The notes: generated from the sequence alone by a model not told the origin. A DNA stretch of 47,737 nucleotides from Gemmatimonadales bacterium UBA2989 (GCA_002346625.1 DEAF01000024.1:1-47737); one strand, 5' to 3'; shown: positions 26,133 through 35,475, counted from the first letter of the stretch. Translations and numbers: made by a program.

Positions 26133-28493
26133 TCAGGTGATTGGTTGCCTCTTCTTTAGGACAAAAAGACCTTCGTTGCCACTAGTAACTATAACAACAC
26201 CACTCTTGAAATATGGATAATTACTCCATGATCCTCCCATGCCTGCGGAATTATCTCCGTAAGGTACAGTGTCAAAGTATCCTATTTCTACAGGATTTTC
26301 AGGGTCGCTGATATCAAGAACTCGCAGTCCACTGCGGTAATTCGACTGATACATGATGTTGCCGTGAGTGTACAAATTGTGATCGCTGGATTCTTGTGTG
26401 CCAAAGTGTTCTTTGACTAGCTGGGGGTCATCCAAATCTGATACGTCCCAAATCAAAGTACGAGTTTTTGGTTGGCCAGCTATCTCGTCCGTTTCATCGT
26501 TCATATAATAGTAGTGATGATCTTCGGTGAGCCAGCCTTGATGGGCATATCCCACGCTAGGATAGCTAGCCCTAGATAGAGCAATAGTATTAGATGGGTC
26601 CGTAACGTCTGCTATACTCAGGGCAGTCTCATTGGCACCCATGCATATTTGTTTGCCGAAGTGTTCTTTGTCGGGGCCCCTATAAGTAAGACATTGTGCG
26701 TCATGGGTGTAACCTGTACTTGCTCTTCCGGTCTGAATATCTGCAAAGCAGCCAGCAAACTTAGGATTAGTGGGTTCCTGGATGTCTATGATGTGCAGGC
26801 CACCACCACAAGTCTCTCCGCCGCCTCGGTTTCCTACACTATAAGCGAATCCGGATTCTTCATTGATAACGATATTATGGGCACTGGCTATTCCATCGTA
26901 ATGAGCTGTTTCTTCGAAAGTTACGGGTTCTGTGATGTTGCGGAGTTGGGTAAGGTCAAAGATCTGAACCCCATGCTGGCCCGCTCCGTCAGCTACGATA
27001 AAAGCATGATCCTTATAGACTTTTATATCTGTCCATGTACTTGGGTTAGAGCCCTCGGGTCGTAGCAGTTGTCCCAGGTATATAGGATTAAGAGGATCAC
27101 TGATGTCCACGAAGGCAGATCCATCGCGACGGCCAACCAGAGCGTATTCGTGCCCGGTTTCTGGATCGGTCCAACCCCATACATCGTTCACGGTAACTCC
27201 TCGGGGTGCCATGTCCTTGATGGGCATTAAGGACAATAGATCGTATTCTTCACAGTCAAAGGCATATGCCACGCCAGTTGTACAATCGATCTGTCCTCCA
27301 ATGACCGCATCGAATCCCTCTCTATCACCCATTATAGATTCTTCTATCTCCCATTGACCTTCATTTCGTTTATAAATGGTGACAGTTCCGGTACCGAAAT
27401 CGGCACCGGTCACGCCCACAGCTGCTATATCTCCATCGATAGCTACAGTCTTAGCGAAAGCATCACGCACTTGTTCGCCACTACCAAGTTTGGTGGCTTC
27501 ATACCAACCTTCATTTACATCACCTGATATGGTATATAGCACTCCATGTCTGTTGGCTCCTGGTGCTCCAATCCAAATTCCATCGTCTGTGATAGCAAGT
27601 GCAGATCCGAATAAATCCTGTTGAAATCCATCGAAAGAGACGAGGTGGCCACGCGGGCTCCATTCTTCTTGTGATTCATCATAATCGAATATGAATACTG
27701 CTCCTTGGTTTTGTTTTTTCCCTGGAGCTGATACAAAAGCCAGGTCAGATGAGGTTATTATCAGCGATCCGAAGAGATCATTGGGCTCTACTCCTGGTGT
27801 TGCTAGTATGCCTGTTTGTTGCCAAGTGTTTTCATTTTGCCGGAAAGTATATGTAACCCCAGTCCCGTTAGCGGCTGGAGCACCAACGATAATTTGTTTT
27901 CCGCTAATAGCTACGCTAGTTCCGAATCCTGTACTGTCGTTAGCGTTCGTGATCATACCTTGGGATGTCCACCCGTTATCAGAGTTGGTGAACACATGGG
28001 CTGTTCCCTGGCCCTTGTACTTAACTTGGCGGCTACGAACTCTCTGTCCTGGCGATCCCACAACCGCCACTCCATTATCCAAGGCAAGTGAAGCTCCAAA
28101 GTCAGTGTCAGGACCCAAATCTTTTGCCGTCAATATTTCTACTTCTTGCCAGTATCCTGAATCCTGTTGTTCAAACACATATACCGCTCCTGCACCATTG
28201 TTTTGAGCAGTGGCAGTGATCATCATGGTCGAACCATCTACGGCGATAGCTGTACCAAAACGGTCTCCTGAAAAAGCATCGGAAGCCTGAAGGCGTCCTG
28301 CTTCCTCCCATCCGTTCGGCCCTTGCCGATAGAGGTATACGGTTCCAGGCGTGATAACATTGCCTGCTACGCCCACTAGAACATCGGTACCGCTCACTGC
28401 TACGGCACCACCATAACCTTGAGCCGTAACTGAAGGTGCATTAATGGTTAGGCTGGCAATAATAATAAATAAGCTGTAGCTAAAACGTCTCAT
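26133..28493 (-). CDS. Exported two-part propeller: FG-GAP repeats plus LVIVD (choice-of-anchor B type)
   Basis: Start taken at the ATG at 28493, which has GAGG six bases upstream and a proper signal peptide (MRRFSYSLFIIIASLTINAPSVTAQ); the frame is open further upstream without a ribosome site. The 786-residue protein has two halves. Residues 25-390 hold about seven integrin-alpha-like FG-GAP units (FGTAIAVDGSTMMITA, FGASLALDNGVAVVGSPG, FGSALAITDDGIWIGAPG). Residues 410-780 are an LVIVD propeller (SAFVDISDPLNPIYLG, LHIIDIQEPTNPKFAGC, LRVLDISDPENPVEIG). Family members are called choice-of-anchor B proteins, though no C-terminal sorting tail is visible here. Function unknown; extracellular binding is likely. 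Confidence 0.88.
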   Translation of the reverse strand: MRRFSYSLFIIIASLTINAPSVTAQGYGGAVAVSGTDVLVGVAGNVITPGTVYLYRQGPNGWEEAGRLQASDAFSGDRFGTAIAVDGSTMMITATAQNNGAGAVYVFEQQDSGYWQEVEILTAKDLGPDTDFGASLALDNGVAVVGSPGQRVRSRQVKYKGQGTAHVFTNSDNGWTSQGMITNANDSTGFGTSVAISGKQIIVGAPAANGTGVTYTFRQNENTWQQTGILATPGVEPNDLFGSLIITSSDLAFVSAPGKKQNQGAVFIFDYDESQEEWSPRGHLVSFDGFQQDLFGSALAITDDGIWIGAPGANRHGVLYTISGDVNEGWYEATKLGSGEQVRDAFAKTVAIDGDIAAVGVTGADFGTGTVTIYKRNEGQWEIEESIMGDREGFDAVIGGQIDCTTGVAYAFDCEEYDLLSLMPIKDMAPRGVTVNDVWGWTDPETGHEYALVGRRDGSAFVDISDPLNPIYLGQLLRPEGSNPSTWTDIKVYKDHAFIVADGAGQHGVQIFDLTQLRNITEPVTFEETAHYDGIASAHNIVINEESGFAYSVGNRGGGETCGGGLHIIDIQEPTNPKFAGCFADIQTGRASTGYTHDAQCLTYRGPDKEHFGKQICMGANETALSIADVTDPSNTIALSRASYPSVGYAHQGWLTEDHHYYYMNDETDEIAGQPKTRTLIWDVSDLDDPQLVKEHFGTQESSDHNLYTHGNIMYQSNYRSGLRVLDISDPENPVEIGYFDTVPYGDNSAGMGGSWSNYPYFKSGVVIVTSGNEGLFVLKKRQPIT

Positions 28494-28695
28494 TAAATAC
28501 CTCACAACAGACTGAAGGGAATTGTGATCAAACATCATTAATGTTAATAAATATTTTAGATATGCTATATATGTAGGCAAGTGGTAAAACTGCTTTATAC
28601 AGGACACTTGTGTATTATATGTCTTATTAGATAAGTGTTACTTAAGGAAATCTTCTAATGCTTTATTCACGCAACTACTATAGTGTGAGGTATCC

Positions 28696-30975
28696 ATGAG
28701 TACAGATTTTAAATTTTCAGGTGCCATGTTGTTGTCTTTTTTCCTGGTCGTAATGGTACCCTTTACGTCTGTGACCGCACAGACTTCTGCCGGACTAAGG
28801 CCTATGTCATTTCTCGATGTCCAGAATATGGCAAGAGCTGGTTCCTGGGCTCCAAGTCTGGATGGCAGGTGGATGCTATACACTGTTACGACTCCGGACT
28901 GGCAAGAAGCTGAAGAGCAGTCGGATATACATCTGGTTTCTATGCAGGAGGGTATGTCTTCAAACCGACAGATGACCTTCACTGAAGATAAGAACGAGAA
29001 ATCTCCCGAATGGCTTAAGAATTCCAATGCATTCGTTTTCTTGTCTAATCGGGATGGAGAGAAAGACCAACTCTATCTGATGCGTCCTGATGGTGGTGAG
29101 GCTCAACGCATTACAGATATGGAAGAGGGAATCTCTACTTTCTCTTTCAGCGATGATGGTCATTGGTTGGTTTATAGAAGTGGCAAATTGAACCGAGAAC
29201 AACTTTATCTCTTGCCTGTAGATGGGATTGTGGATGCTGAATCCGATCAGCTTACAGACGGAAAGGTGGGGGTTAAAAAGTGGGAGTGGTCACCGGACAG
29301 TCGGAGTATCTATTTCATCATGCCAGACTCCCTGAATGAAGATGAAGAATACCGCCGTAAGGAAGGTTTTACTGTGGACATCAAAAATATGGTCACTCCT
29401 ATATCTAATTTGTGGTCTCTGGAGCTAGAGAACAGAATCAAGGACCAAATTACTGATGACCCAGATATCAGTGTGGAAGATTTCAGATTATCTAATGATG
29501 GGGAATGGATCACCTTCACGGGTGGTTCTACCAAAAGGTATGAACGTAATATTACAGGATCGCGTTTATATGCTGATCAATTCTTGCTAGAAATTTCCAC
29601 AGGTGATATTGAGCGTCTGACGAACAATTACGAAGTACGTGAGAGCTTGCCTGATATCTCTCCAGACGGTCGCTGGATAGCTTTTTCAGCTCCAGATAAC
29701 ATGACACGGTATACAATGACTGAAAACCGTGTCTATGTTCGTGAAGTTGTCGATAGAGGTGGTGATTTCCGTAAACTTGGAAAAAGATTTGACGCAAGCT
29801 TAAGCGTAGGATTTTGGTCAGAAGATAGCAACACTATCTATTTCAACTCTGGTGTTCAGGTCACAACACAAATTCATGCACTGGATGTTAATAGTGGCGA
29901 TGTCATTCAGGTTACTTCAGAGAGAGCATCTTTACGTGTAAACAGAGATAAAGATACGGGCACTATTCTCATTGATTACCAGGATCCCAAAACCCCTCGC
30001 ACCGTTTTCAGGGTTAATAATGTTGATGACTTTTCCGATCGCTCTAAATGGATCCAACTCGTTGATGCTGCTCCGGAAGTACATGATATGGACCTTGGCG
30101 AAGAGGTTGAAATCAACTGGCGCTCCACTGACGGGAATATAGTTGGCGGTATTTTAGTGAAACCAGTTGGATACCAAGAAGGTCAGAGGTATCCTCTCAT
30201 TGTTGCCATTCACGGTGGCCCAGCCTCTGCAGATGTTCTTCGCTTCAACGGTGGATATAACTCTCAGGTATATGCTGGTGCGGGATATGCTGTGCTTAAA
30301 CCGAATTACCGGGGTTCTCGTAACTACGGCAATGCTCACCGGACCGATATTGTAGGAGATTATTTCACATTGGGTTTTGATGATATAATGACAGGAGTAG
30401 ACTATCTGATCGATGAGGGCATAGTAGATCCAGAACGTATGGGGGCATTAGGGTGGAGTGCTGGTGGCCATTGGTCTAATTGGATCTTGACCCATACAGA
30501 TCGTTTCAAGGCTATCAGCTCTGGGGCTGGAACCATGAACTGGATATCCATGTATGCTCAAAGTGATGTCCAGAGAAATCGTCAATTCTATATAGGCGAC
30601 GATTTTTTATACGATAATTTCGATCCTTATTGGAACCAATCTCCTCTTAAGTATATCGCAAATGCTAAGACTCCTACGATGATACACGTAGTAGAGGGTG
30701 ACCCACGAGTTCCCAGCCCTCAGTCAGTAGAATTACATATGGCTCTAAAGAAGTTGGGAGTTCCCACAGAACTCTTTATGTATCCTGGTCGCAGTCATGG
30801 CATTCGTGGTTCTCGTAATCGGTTCCTGAAAGCTGTGAGTGAGATGGCCTGGATGGATTACTATGTTCGTGGTATAGGAAATAAGTTTGAGTGGCAGGAC
30901 GTGCTGGAGACACTCAAGGGCAATAGAGAGAAAATGAAATCTAAAACGGATGGTGATTCAGGAATGGGTAATTAA
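28696..30975 (+). CDS. S9-family prolyl oligopeptidase-like serine peptidase, exported
   Basis: The 759-residue protein has a signal peptide (cleaved near SVTAQ), an N-terminal WD40-like beta-propeller (about 35-440) and a C-terminal alpha/beta hydrolase. The catalytic triad is visible: S588 in GWSAGG, D669 in VVEGDPRVP and H701 in GRSHGIRG; the oxyanion segment is IHGGPASAD and PNYRGSRNYG. It is closest to the S9C acylaminoacyl/dipeptidyl peptidase group and should cleave short peptides in the periplasm. GAGG precedes the ATG. The propeller gene at 26133-28493 is divergent. A cyclophilin lipoprotein gene follows after 52 bases. The nucleophile elbow has Ala where Tyr is more common. Confidence 0.93.
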   Translation: MSTDFKFSGAMLLSFFLVVMVPFTSVTAQTSAGLRPMSFLDVQNMARAGSWAPSLDGRWMLYTVTTPDWQEAEEQSDIHLVSMQEGMSSNRQMTFTEDKNEKSPEWLKNSNAFVFLSNRDGEKDQLYLMRPDGGEAQRITDMEEGISTFSFSDDGHWLVYRSGKLNREQLYLLPVDGIVDAESDQLTDGKVGVKKWEWSPDSRSIYFIMPDSLNEDEEYRRKEGFTVDIKNMVTPISNLWSLELENRIKDQITDDPDISVEDFRLSNDGEWITFTGGSTKRYERNITGSRLYADQFLLEISTGDIERLTNNYEVRESLPDISPDGRWIAFSAPDNMTRYTMTENRVYVREVVDRGGDFRKLGKRFDASLSVGFWSEDSNTIYFNSGVQVTTQIHALDVNSGDVIQVTSERASLRVNRDKDTGTILIDYQDPKTPRTVFRVNNVDDFSDRSKWIQLVDAAPEVHDMDLGEEVEINWRSTDGNIVGGILVKPVGYQEGQRYPLIVAIHGGPASADVLRFNGGYNSQVYAGAGYAVLKPNYRGSRNYGNAHRTDIVGDYFTLGFDDIMTGVDYLIDEGIVDPERMGALGWSAGGHWSNWILTHTDRFKAISSGAGTMNWISMYAQSDVQRNRQFYIGDDFLYDNFDPYWNQSPLKYIANAKTPTMIHVVEGDPRVPSPQSVELHMALKKLGVPTELFMYPGRSHGIRGSRNRFLKAVSEMAWMDYYVRGIGNKFEWQDVLETLKGNREKMKSKTDGDSGMGN

Positions 30976-31027
30976 TGAGTAGGATTTTGCTACGTCTAAT
31001 AAAATTGTTCCACAAGGTACATGAGTA

Positions 31028-31705
31028 GTGAAGCGTTATAGCTTTGGGGTGTCAGGTCTCATGCTCAGCATTGTTTTCCTTATTGCTTGTGGTGAGGAGA
31101 GAATGGATGAAAGCTCAAACTTAAGGATCCAGAATCCACTTCTAAGAGTTGATAAATTCAATGATGAACCACCTGAAAACTTTAGTGTTAGCTTCCAGAC
31201 TACTCAGGGAGATTTCGTCATCAAAGTACATAAGGAGTGGGCTCCTCTTGGGGCGGCACGCTTTTACAATCTAGTAAAACATGGATGGTACGATGGGGTT
31301 CGTTTTCACAGGGTCCTAAAAAATTTCATGGTAGGGTGGGGCATTCACGATGATCCCTATGTAAATGCGGTGTGGAAAAATGAGCTATTAATCGATGACC
31401 CTGTTATAAAGTCTAATACTAAAGGGGCGGTATCTTTTGCTAAGGGTGGGGCCAACAGTCGTACTGTACAAGTATTCATAAACTATAAAGACAATTCTAG
31501 CCTGGACAATCGTGGTTTTGCTCCATTTGGTGAGGTGGTGGAGGGTATGGATGTAATTGGTAGTCTATACTCCGAATATGGAGATGGCCCCCCTAGGGGG
31601 GAGGGTGTTTATCAGGCTATGGCCATGGCTAAGGGTGCTGAATACTTCCAAGAGGAATTTCCGAATCTGGACAGAATCGTCCGTGTTTCCCTAGTGCACG
31701 ATTGA
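31028..31705 (+). CDS. Cyclophilin-type peptidyl-prolyl isomerase lipoprotein
   Basis: The start is a GTG at 31028. The 225-residue product has a lipobox (FLIA-Cys), so it acts on the periplasmic face. Residues 50-220 are a cyclophilin: FQTTQGDFVIKVHKEWAPLGAARFYNLVKHGWYDGVRFHRVLKNFMVGWG, then GAVSFAKGGANSRTVQVFINYKDNSSLDNRGFAPFGEVVEGMDVIGSLY. The catalytic Arg of FHRV is present, while the usual MVQGGD is MVGWGI, so one substrate-contact Gln is replaced. It should assist folding of exported proteins. It directly follows the S9 peptidase and may share its transcript. Confidence 0.92.
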   Translation: MKRYSFGVSGLMLSIVFLIACGEERMDESSNLRIQNPLLRVDKFNDEPPENFSVSFQTTQGDFVIKVHKEWAPLGAARFYNLVKHGWYDGVRFHRVLKNFMVGWGIHDDPYVNAVWKNELLIDDPVIKSNTKGAVSFAKGGANSRTVQVFINYKDNSSLDNRGFAPFGEVVEGMDVIGSLYSEYGDGPPRGEGVYQAMAMAKGAEYFQEEFPNLDRIVRVSLVHD

Positions 31706-31724
31706 CTATTGTTGGTCTTGGTTG

Positions 31725-32627
31725 CTACCAACTTACATACTTGTACATCAGACGAATCAACTTATATGCTTCAGTCATATTCTGCGCATCATATTCTACA
31801 GTTGTTCCGTCCACCCTCCTCATTCCAGGAATAGCTTGAAGAATGTCAGATCGGGTTGTTGATGAAAAGTGCATTTGGATGTTTACAGGTTCGGTGATTT
31901 TAAGCGGAGTGGCACTTTCTAGATCGCCCAGTGCTTCTAAGGTTGTAGCCCGCAAGCGGGTCCTTACGATTTCTGGATGTATTAGGCGGGCTACCTGATA
32001 TCCTATAGCTTCTTTTGTCGCCACGACCCGTGTCTCTATTAATGCACTGAACTGTTCGGTGAAGGTCAAGTCACCGGCAGCCAATATTACCGGCACTCCG
32101 TGCGAAGCTGCATAGTGGGCGTTTAATCCACCTTCTCCCACTTCGATTCCGTTTAACCAGAGCCCTTTTACGGATCCCGATCCTGTGTGGGCCAAGAATC
32201 CCCCTTCGGTACCTGCACGAGCATGATATCCTAGAAAGATGGCAGCATCGAATGATCCGTCTAGTCCTTGTACCATACCCAGTGGCTTGATGTTACCCTG
32301 AATATAGGTGACACGTGGGTCAAGGCTCGTGTGCAGTAAATTTTGCATATCACCATGAGAATCATTCACCAAGATATGAGCTTGACCATGATCGAAAATT
32401 GCTTCCACTACTGTGTTAACTTCGGCAGTCATTAGCTCGCGGCCTGTGGCGTAGTCTTTGCCACTGCCGTTTGTCATTTTGCCTGTCCCTATACCCCCTA
32501 TCCCTTCCATATCCACGGATATGAATATCCGGGGAACACTACTCTGTCCTGCTAGTTCGGATGTATTTAATCCTGATGCAAATATCGAAATTACCAGTAA
32601 CAAAGTTGGAAGGCGATCTGCTATCAT
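31725..32627 (-). CDS. M55-family D-aminopeptidase (DppA-like), exported
   Basis: The 300-residue protein has an N-terminal signal (LLLVISIFASGLNTSELAGQ) that cytosolic Bacillus DppA lacks. The zinc ligands are in place with family spacing: D39 and E41 (SVDMEGI), H91 (NDSHGD), H135 (LGYHA) and E165 (GEGGLNA); the catalytic His is H147 (LAHTGS). The last two sit one residue later than in DppA, consistent with a single-residue insertion. DppA cleaves D-Ala-D-Ala and D-Ala-Gly-Gly. A periplasmic version could recycle D-amino-acid dipeptides from peptidoglycan. It is convergent with the cyclophilin gene. Confidence 0.92.
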   Translation of the reverse strand: MIADRLPTLLLVISIFASGLNTSELAGQSSVPRIFISVDMEGIGGIGTGKMTNGSGKDYATGRELMTAEVNTVVEAIFDHGQAHILVNDSHGDMQNLLHTSLDPRVTYIQGNIKPLGMVQGLDGSFDAAIFLGYHARAGTEGGFLAHTGSGSVKGLWLNGIEVGEGGLNAHYAASHGVPVILAAGDLTFTEQFSALIETRVVATKEAIGYQVARLIHPEIVRTRLRATTLEALGDLESATPLKITEPVNIQMHFSSTTRSDILQAIPGMRRVDGTTVEYDAQNMTEAYKLIRLMYKYVSW

Positions 32628-32813
32628 AGTAGTTATTCCTAGATGATGAAATTGACCAAATATGGCAGAATAGATTGTGAATCAATATATTTGTAAACTG
32701 CTGATTTAACATTAAGAATAGGGGCTTAGCCTTAACATTTCGAGTCCTGGTAGTGTCTTAAGTTTATCAGGCTAAATATTGATCCGTTTGGTCACAGTAT
32801 GGGAGACTTTAAT

Positions 32814-33596
32814 ATGGAGCAGTTATTAAAGAGTGTAGCGGTGACTATTGGTGTATTTATGTTGGTTTCCTGTAGTGATACAGTTGGCCCCGATAGCAAT
32901 GCCGCAGATTCACAAATATCTACGCTTACACTTGATGTCGCCATGGTATCAGCCGATGAGCTTATAGAAGATGTTGCAGAGTTAGAATTGGATTTTGCTG
33001 ATGTTATTGGTGGAGTGTTTGCAGAAGTTGATGCTGGATCTGCAGAACCTATTAAGCGTTCTCGAACAAAAACTTTCTATGATGCTGATGGGAATGAACA
33101 GTTTGGCTTCAACAAATTAACTACGGCCTCGGTTCATATCTTGAGCGAGGTTAGTGGCGAATGGGCAAGGGGCAATTGGTCTAAATCAGGTTCACGCAAT
33201 AGAGACATTACAATTACGGGTCTCGAGGGTGAAGAGACCAGCCGTACTGTGAACGGGACTGGTAGTAGTGCTAGATCCAAGAGCCATTATTCTGATGAGA
33301 ATGGTTCTCGTAGCTATGAAATGTCTAGCACCTCAGTAATTACTAATGTGATTCGTGGGGTCCCCCGCAAAGATAATCCTTATCCACTCTCCGGTACTAT
33401 CACCCGAAATATTACTGTAGAAATTGTAAATGGTAAAAACGGTGATGAGACACGTACCAAGAATGTTGTCGTTACTTTTAATGGAACTCAATTTGCTAGT
33501 ATGACTATAGATGGCGAGGAATTAGAAGTAGACTTATCAGCTCGCAAGGGTAAACATCCGTTCCGCAAGAAGAGTAAGGGTCCGCCCTCCAGCTGA
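32814..33596 (+). CDS. Lipoprotein of unknown function
   Basis: I do not recognise a family. Start taken at the ATG at 32814, eight bases after GGGAG, rather than at 32799. The 260-residue product has a clear lipobox (LVS-Cys). After an acidic linker (ADELIEDVAELELDFADVIGGVF) the chain is strand-rich and polar: RTKTFYDADGNEQFGFNKLTTASV, WSKSGSRNRDITITGLEGEETSRTVNGTGSSARS, then GTITRNITVEIVNGKNGDETRTKNVVVTFNGTQFASMTIDGEEL. It ends in a very basic tail (RKGKHPFRKKSKG). It is closed by a strong hairpin. The beta pattern suggests an extracellular sandwich; the basic tail might bind polyanions, which is a guess. Confidence 0.75.
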   Translation: MEQLLKSVAVTIGVFMLVSCSDTVGPDSNAADSQISTLTLDVAMVSADELIEDVAELELDFADVIGGVFAEVDAGSAEPIKRSRTKTFYDADGNEQFGFNKLTTASVHILSEVSGEWARGNWSKSGSRNRDITITGLEGEETSRTVNGTGSSARSKSHYSDENGSRSYEMSSTSVITNVIRGVPRKDNPYPLSGTITRNITVEIVNGKNGDETRTKNVVVTFNGTQFASMTIDGEELEVDLSARKGKHPFRKKSKGPPSS

Positions 33597-33613
33597 GGGT
33601 GCTATTGATTGTT

Positions 33614-33651
33614 ATAGAAACGGGGAAGGGGAAACCCTTCCCCGTTTCTAT
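33614..33651 (+). terminator. Seventeen-bp hairpin after the unknown lipoprotein
   Basis: Bases 33614-33630 pair perfectly with 33635-33651 around a GAAA tetraloop; the core is GGGGAAGGG/CCCTTCCCC. It begins 18 bases after the stop. No T tract follows beyond the stem's own TTTCTAT end. Confidence 0.75.
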
Positions 33652-33695
33652 TGTTGGGTGACGTATGATCTTTGATATGATATAGGAGCATAACA

Positions 33696-34784
33696 ATGAG
33701 TATTGATCGTTCCAGGATACCTCGGCGAGACTTTTTCCGTCACAGTGTGGGCATAGGAACTAGCGCTTTGGCTATAGGCCATGTTCCTGTAGGCATGACA
33801 CAAATGCAACATGACGATTCCACAGGGGTGCCACTCATCATCACAAGCCATTCAAATGATACGGGTAAAGAAGCCATGCGACAGGCATGGGATATCCTGA
33901 ACAGTGGAGGCAATGCTCTCGATGCAGTGGAACGAGGTGCAAATGTCATTGAGGTCGATCCGGAGGATTCGGGTGTAGGATATGGTGGAATGCCCAACGA
34001 AGAGGGCGTTGTCCAACTTGACGCATCCGTAATGGACGGGAAGACCTACAACGCAGGTTCTGTAGCTTCTCTAGAAAATATCAAAACACCTGCATCGGTC
34101 GCACGCCTTGTTATGGAGCGTACAGATCATGTGATGTTAATAGGTACTGGTGCTTTGGATTTCGCACGGTCTTTTGGGTTTGAGGAAGTGGATCTAATGA
34201 CTGAAAAGTCTCGTGAGCGGTGGCTTGTCTGGCGAGAAAAACGGAGTGATCGAGACGATTGGGGTTCACCTGACCATCTTAGAAAACCTGGAGGAGAAGA
34301 AATTGGAAGCTGGGAAGAAGGAGTAGATTTCCACTACGGAACAACCAATGTTCTAGCCGTGGACTCTAACGGAGATATTTCTGGCATCACGACCACTAGC
34401 GGGCTGAGTTTTAAGATTAACGGTCGCATCGGCGATTCTCCGGTCATAGGTGCTGGCCTATATGTTGATAACGATGTAGGAGCTGCAGGTGCTACAGGCC
34501 GAGGAGAAGATGTTATCAAGTGCTGTGCATCGTACTACATAGTTATGCGCATGGGACAAGGCCGTTCCCCTCAAGAGGCGTGTGAGGATGCATGTGACCT
34601 TATCGTTCACAAATACAGAAATATAAATCCAAATTTCTTCCCGTCAGAAAAATTCGTGGCCATCAATAAGAACGGAGAATACGGGGCTGCCTCCATGGGT
34701 AACAACAGAGGTCGTCCTCGGATGACGGTCAGGAGTCCTCAAGGTTTAGAGATTTACGAGGGTAGTACACAGTATACAGGCTAG
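33696..34784 (+). CDS. Glycosylasparaginase (N4-(beta-N-acetylglucosaminyl)-L-asparaginase family), Tat-type export
   Basis: The 362-residue precursor begins with a twin-arginine-like signal (RRDFF at 10-14) and matches bacterial glycosylasparaginase: GYGGMPNEEGVVQLDASVMDG, GSVASLENIKTPASVARLVMERT, MLIGTGALDFARSFGF, then the autocleavage site and GITTTSGLSFKINGRIGDSPVIGAGLYVDNDVGAAGATGRGED. The N-terminal nucleophile should be Thr216 in HYGTTNVLAVD, exposed by self-cleavage into alpha and beta chains; Gly215 precedes it where Asp is usual. The enzyme removes GlcNAc-Asn linkages or hydrolyses isoaspartyl/Asn amides. AGGAG precedes the ATG. A small phosphoesterase gene follows after 57 bases. 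Confidence 0.92.
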   Translation: MSIDRSRIPRRDFFRHSVGIGTSALAIGHVPVGMTQMQHDDSTGVPLIITSHSNDTGKEAMRQAWDILNSGGNALDAVERGANVIEVDPEDSGVGYGGMPNEEGVVQLDASVMDGKTYNAGSVASLENIKTPASVARLVMERTDHVMLIGTGALDFARSFGFEEVDLMTEKSRERWLVWREKRSDRDDWGSPDHLRKPGGEEIGSWEEGVDFHYGTTNVLAVDSNGDISGITTTSGLSFKINGRIGDSPVIGAGLYVDNDVGAAGATGRGEDVIKCCASYYIVMRMGQGRSPQEACEDACDLIVHKYRNINPNFFPSEKFVAINKNGEYGAASMGNNRGRPRMTVRSPQGLEIYEGSTQYTG

Positions 34785-34841
34785 GGGCGACTCTTTATCT
34801 AGCATTTGTATGTCAAGTTGATGAAATAGATACTAATAAAT

Positions 34842-35438
34842 ATGAAACTTCTCGTTTTTAGTGATTTACATAGAGACTTGGCTGCAGCTGACTCTATAGT
34901 TAAAAGAGCTGAAGATGTGGATGTAGTGATTGGGGCTGGAGACTTTGCCGTAAAGCGTAGAGGTATCGAGGACGTATTAGAAATCCTGAGTAGTATAGCT
35001 CGTCCTAGTGTTTTGGTACCTGGAAACGGAGAGTCTGATGAAGAACTTCGTGTAGCGTGCTGTGGATGGAATGATGCCCATGTACTTCATGGTTCTGGTA
35101 TCACAATCGATGGCGTTGATTTCTTTGGTATAGGTGGTGGAATACCCATAACTCCCTTCGGATCGTGGAGCTTTGATTTTAGTGAACAGGAAGCACAGTT
35201 AATGTTAGAGTCTTGTCCTCGAGATGCCGTGCTGGTTAGCCATTCACCACCTTATGGGCATGTTGATGATGTTGGAGGTATTAACTTTGGGAGTCGTTCC
35301 TTACTGGATACTATAAGGCTAGTATCTCCTCGGCTGGTTGTTTGTGGACATATTCACAACTGCTGGGGACAGTCTTCAACTCTAGGGCCAACATATATTT
35401 TAAATGCCGGCCCAGACGGTTATGTGCTGGAATTGTGA
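34842..35438 (+). CDS. Small calcineurin-like metallophosphoesterase
   Basis: The 198-residue cytosolic protein has the metallophosphoesterase motifs in order: D8-L-H10, GAGD (31-34), GNGE (61-64), SHSPP around H134, and GHIH (169-172). The second Asp motif reads GAGDFA rather than the usual GDxxD. The GNGE variant in place of GN(H/D) is seen in archaeal-type and phage-type members of the family. Likely reaction is hydrolysis of a phosphomonoester or phosphodiester with two metals; substrate unknown. It probably shares a transcript with the asparaginase gene and ends convergent with the dipeptidase gene. Confidence 0.88.
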   Translation: MKLLVFSDLHRDLAAADSIVKRAEDVDVVIGAGDFAVKRRGIEDVLEILSSIARPSVLVPGNGESDEELRVACCGWNDAHVLHGSGITIDGVDFFGIGGGIPITPFGSWSFDFSEQEAQLMLESCPRDAVLVSHSPPYGHVDDVGGINFGSRSLLDTIRLVSPRLVVCGHIHNCWGQSSTLGPTYILNAGPDGYVLEL

Positions 35439-35475
35439 TATCAGTTTGATTCAATATCCAAATATTCCTCTATTA

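Noticed and set aside
27691..28206. Plus-strand reading frame of 171 codons opposite the FG-GAP/LVIVD gene
   Set aside because: The minus-strand gene is well supported by repeats and a signal peptide; the opposite frame has no family features.
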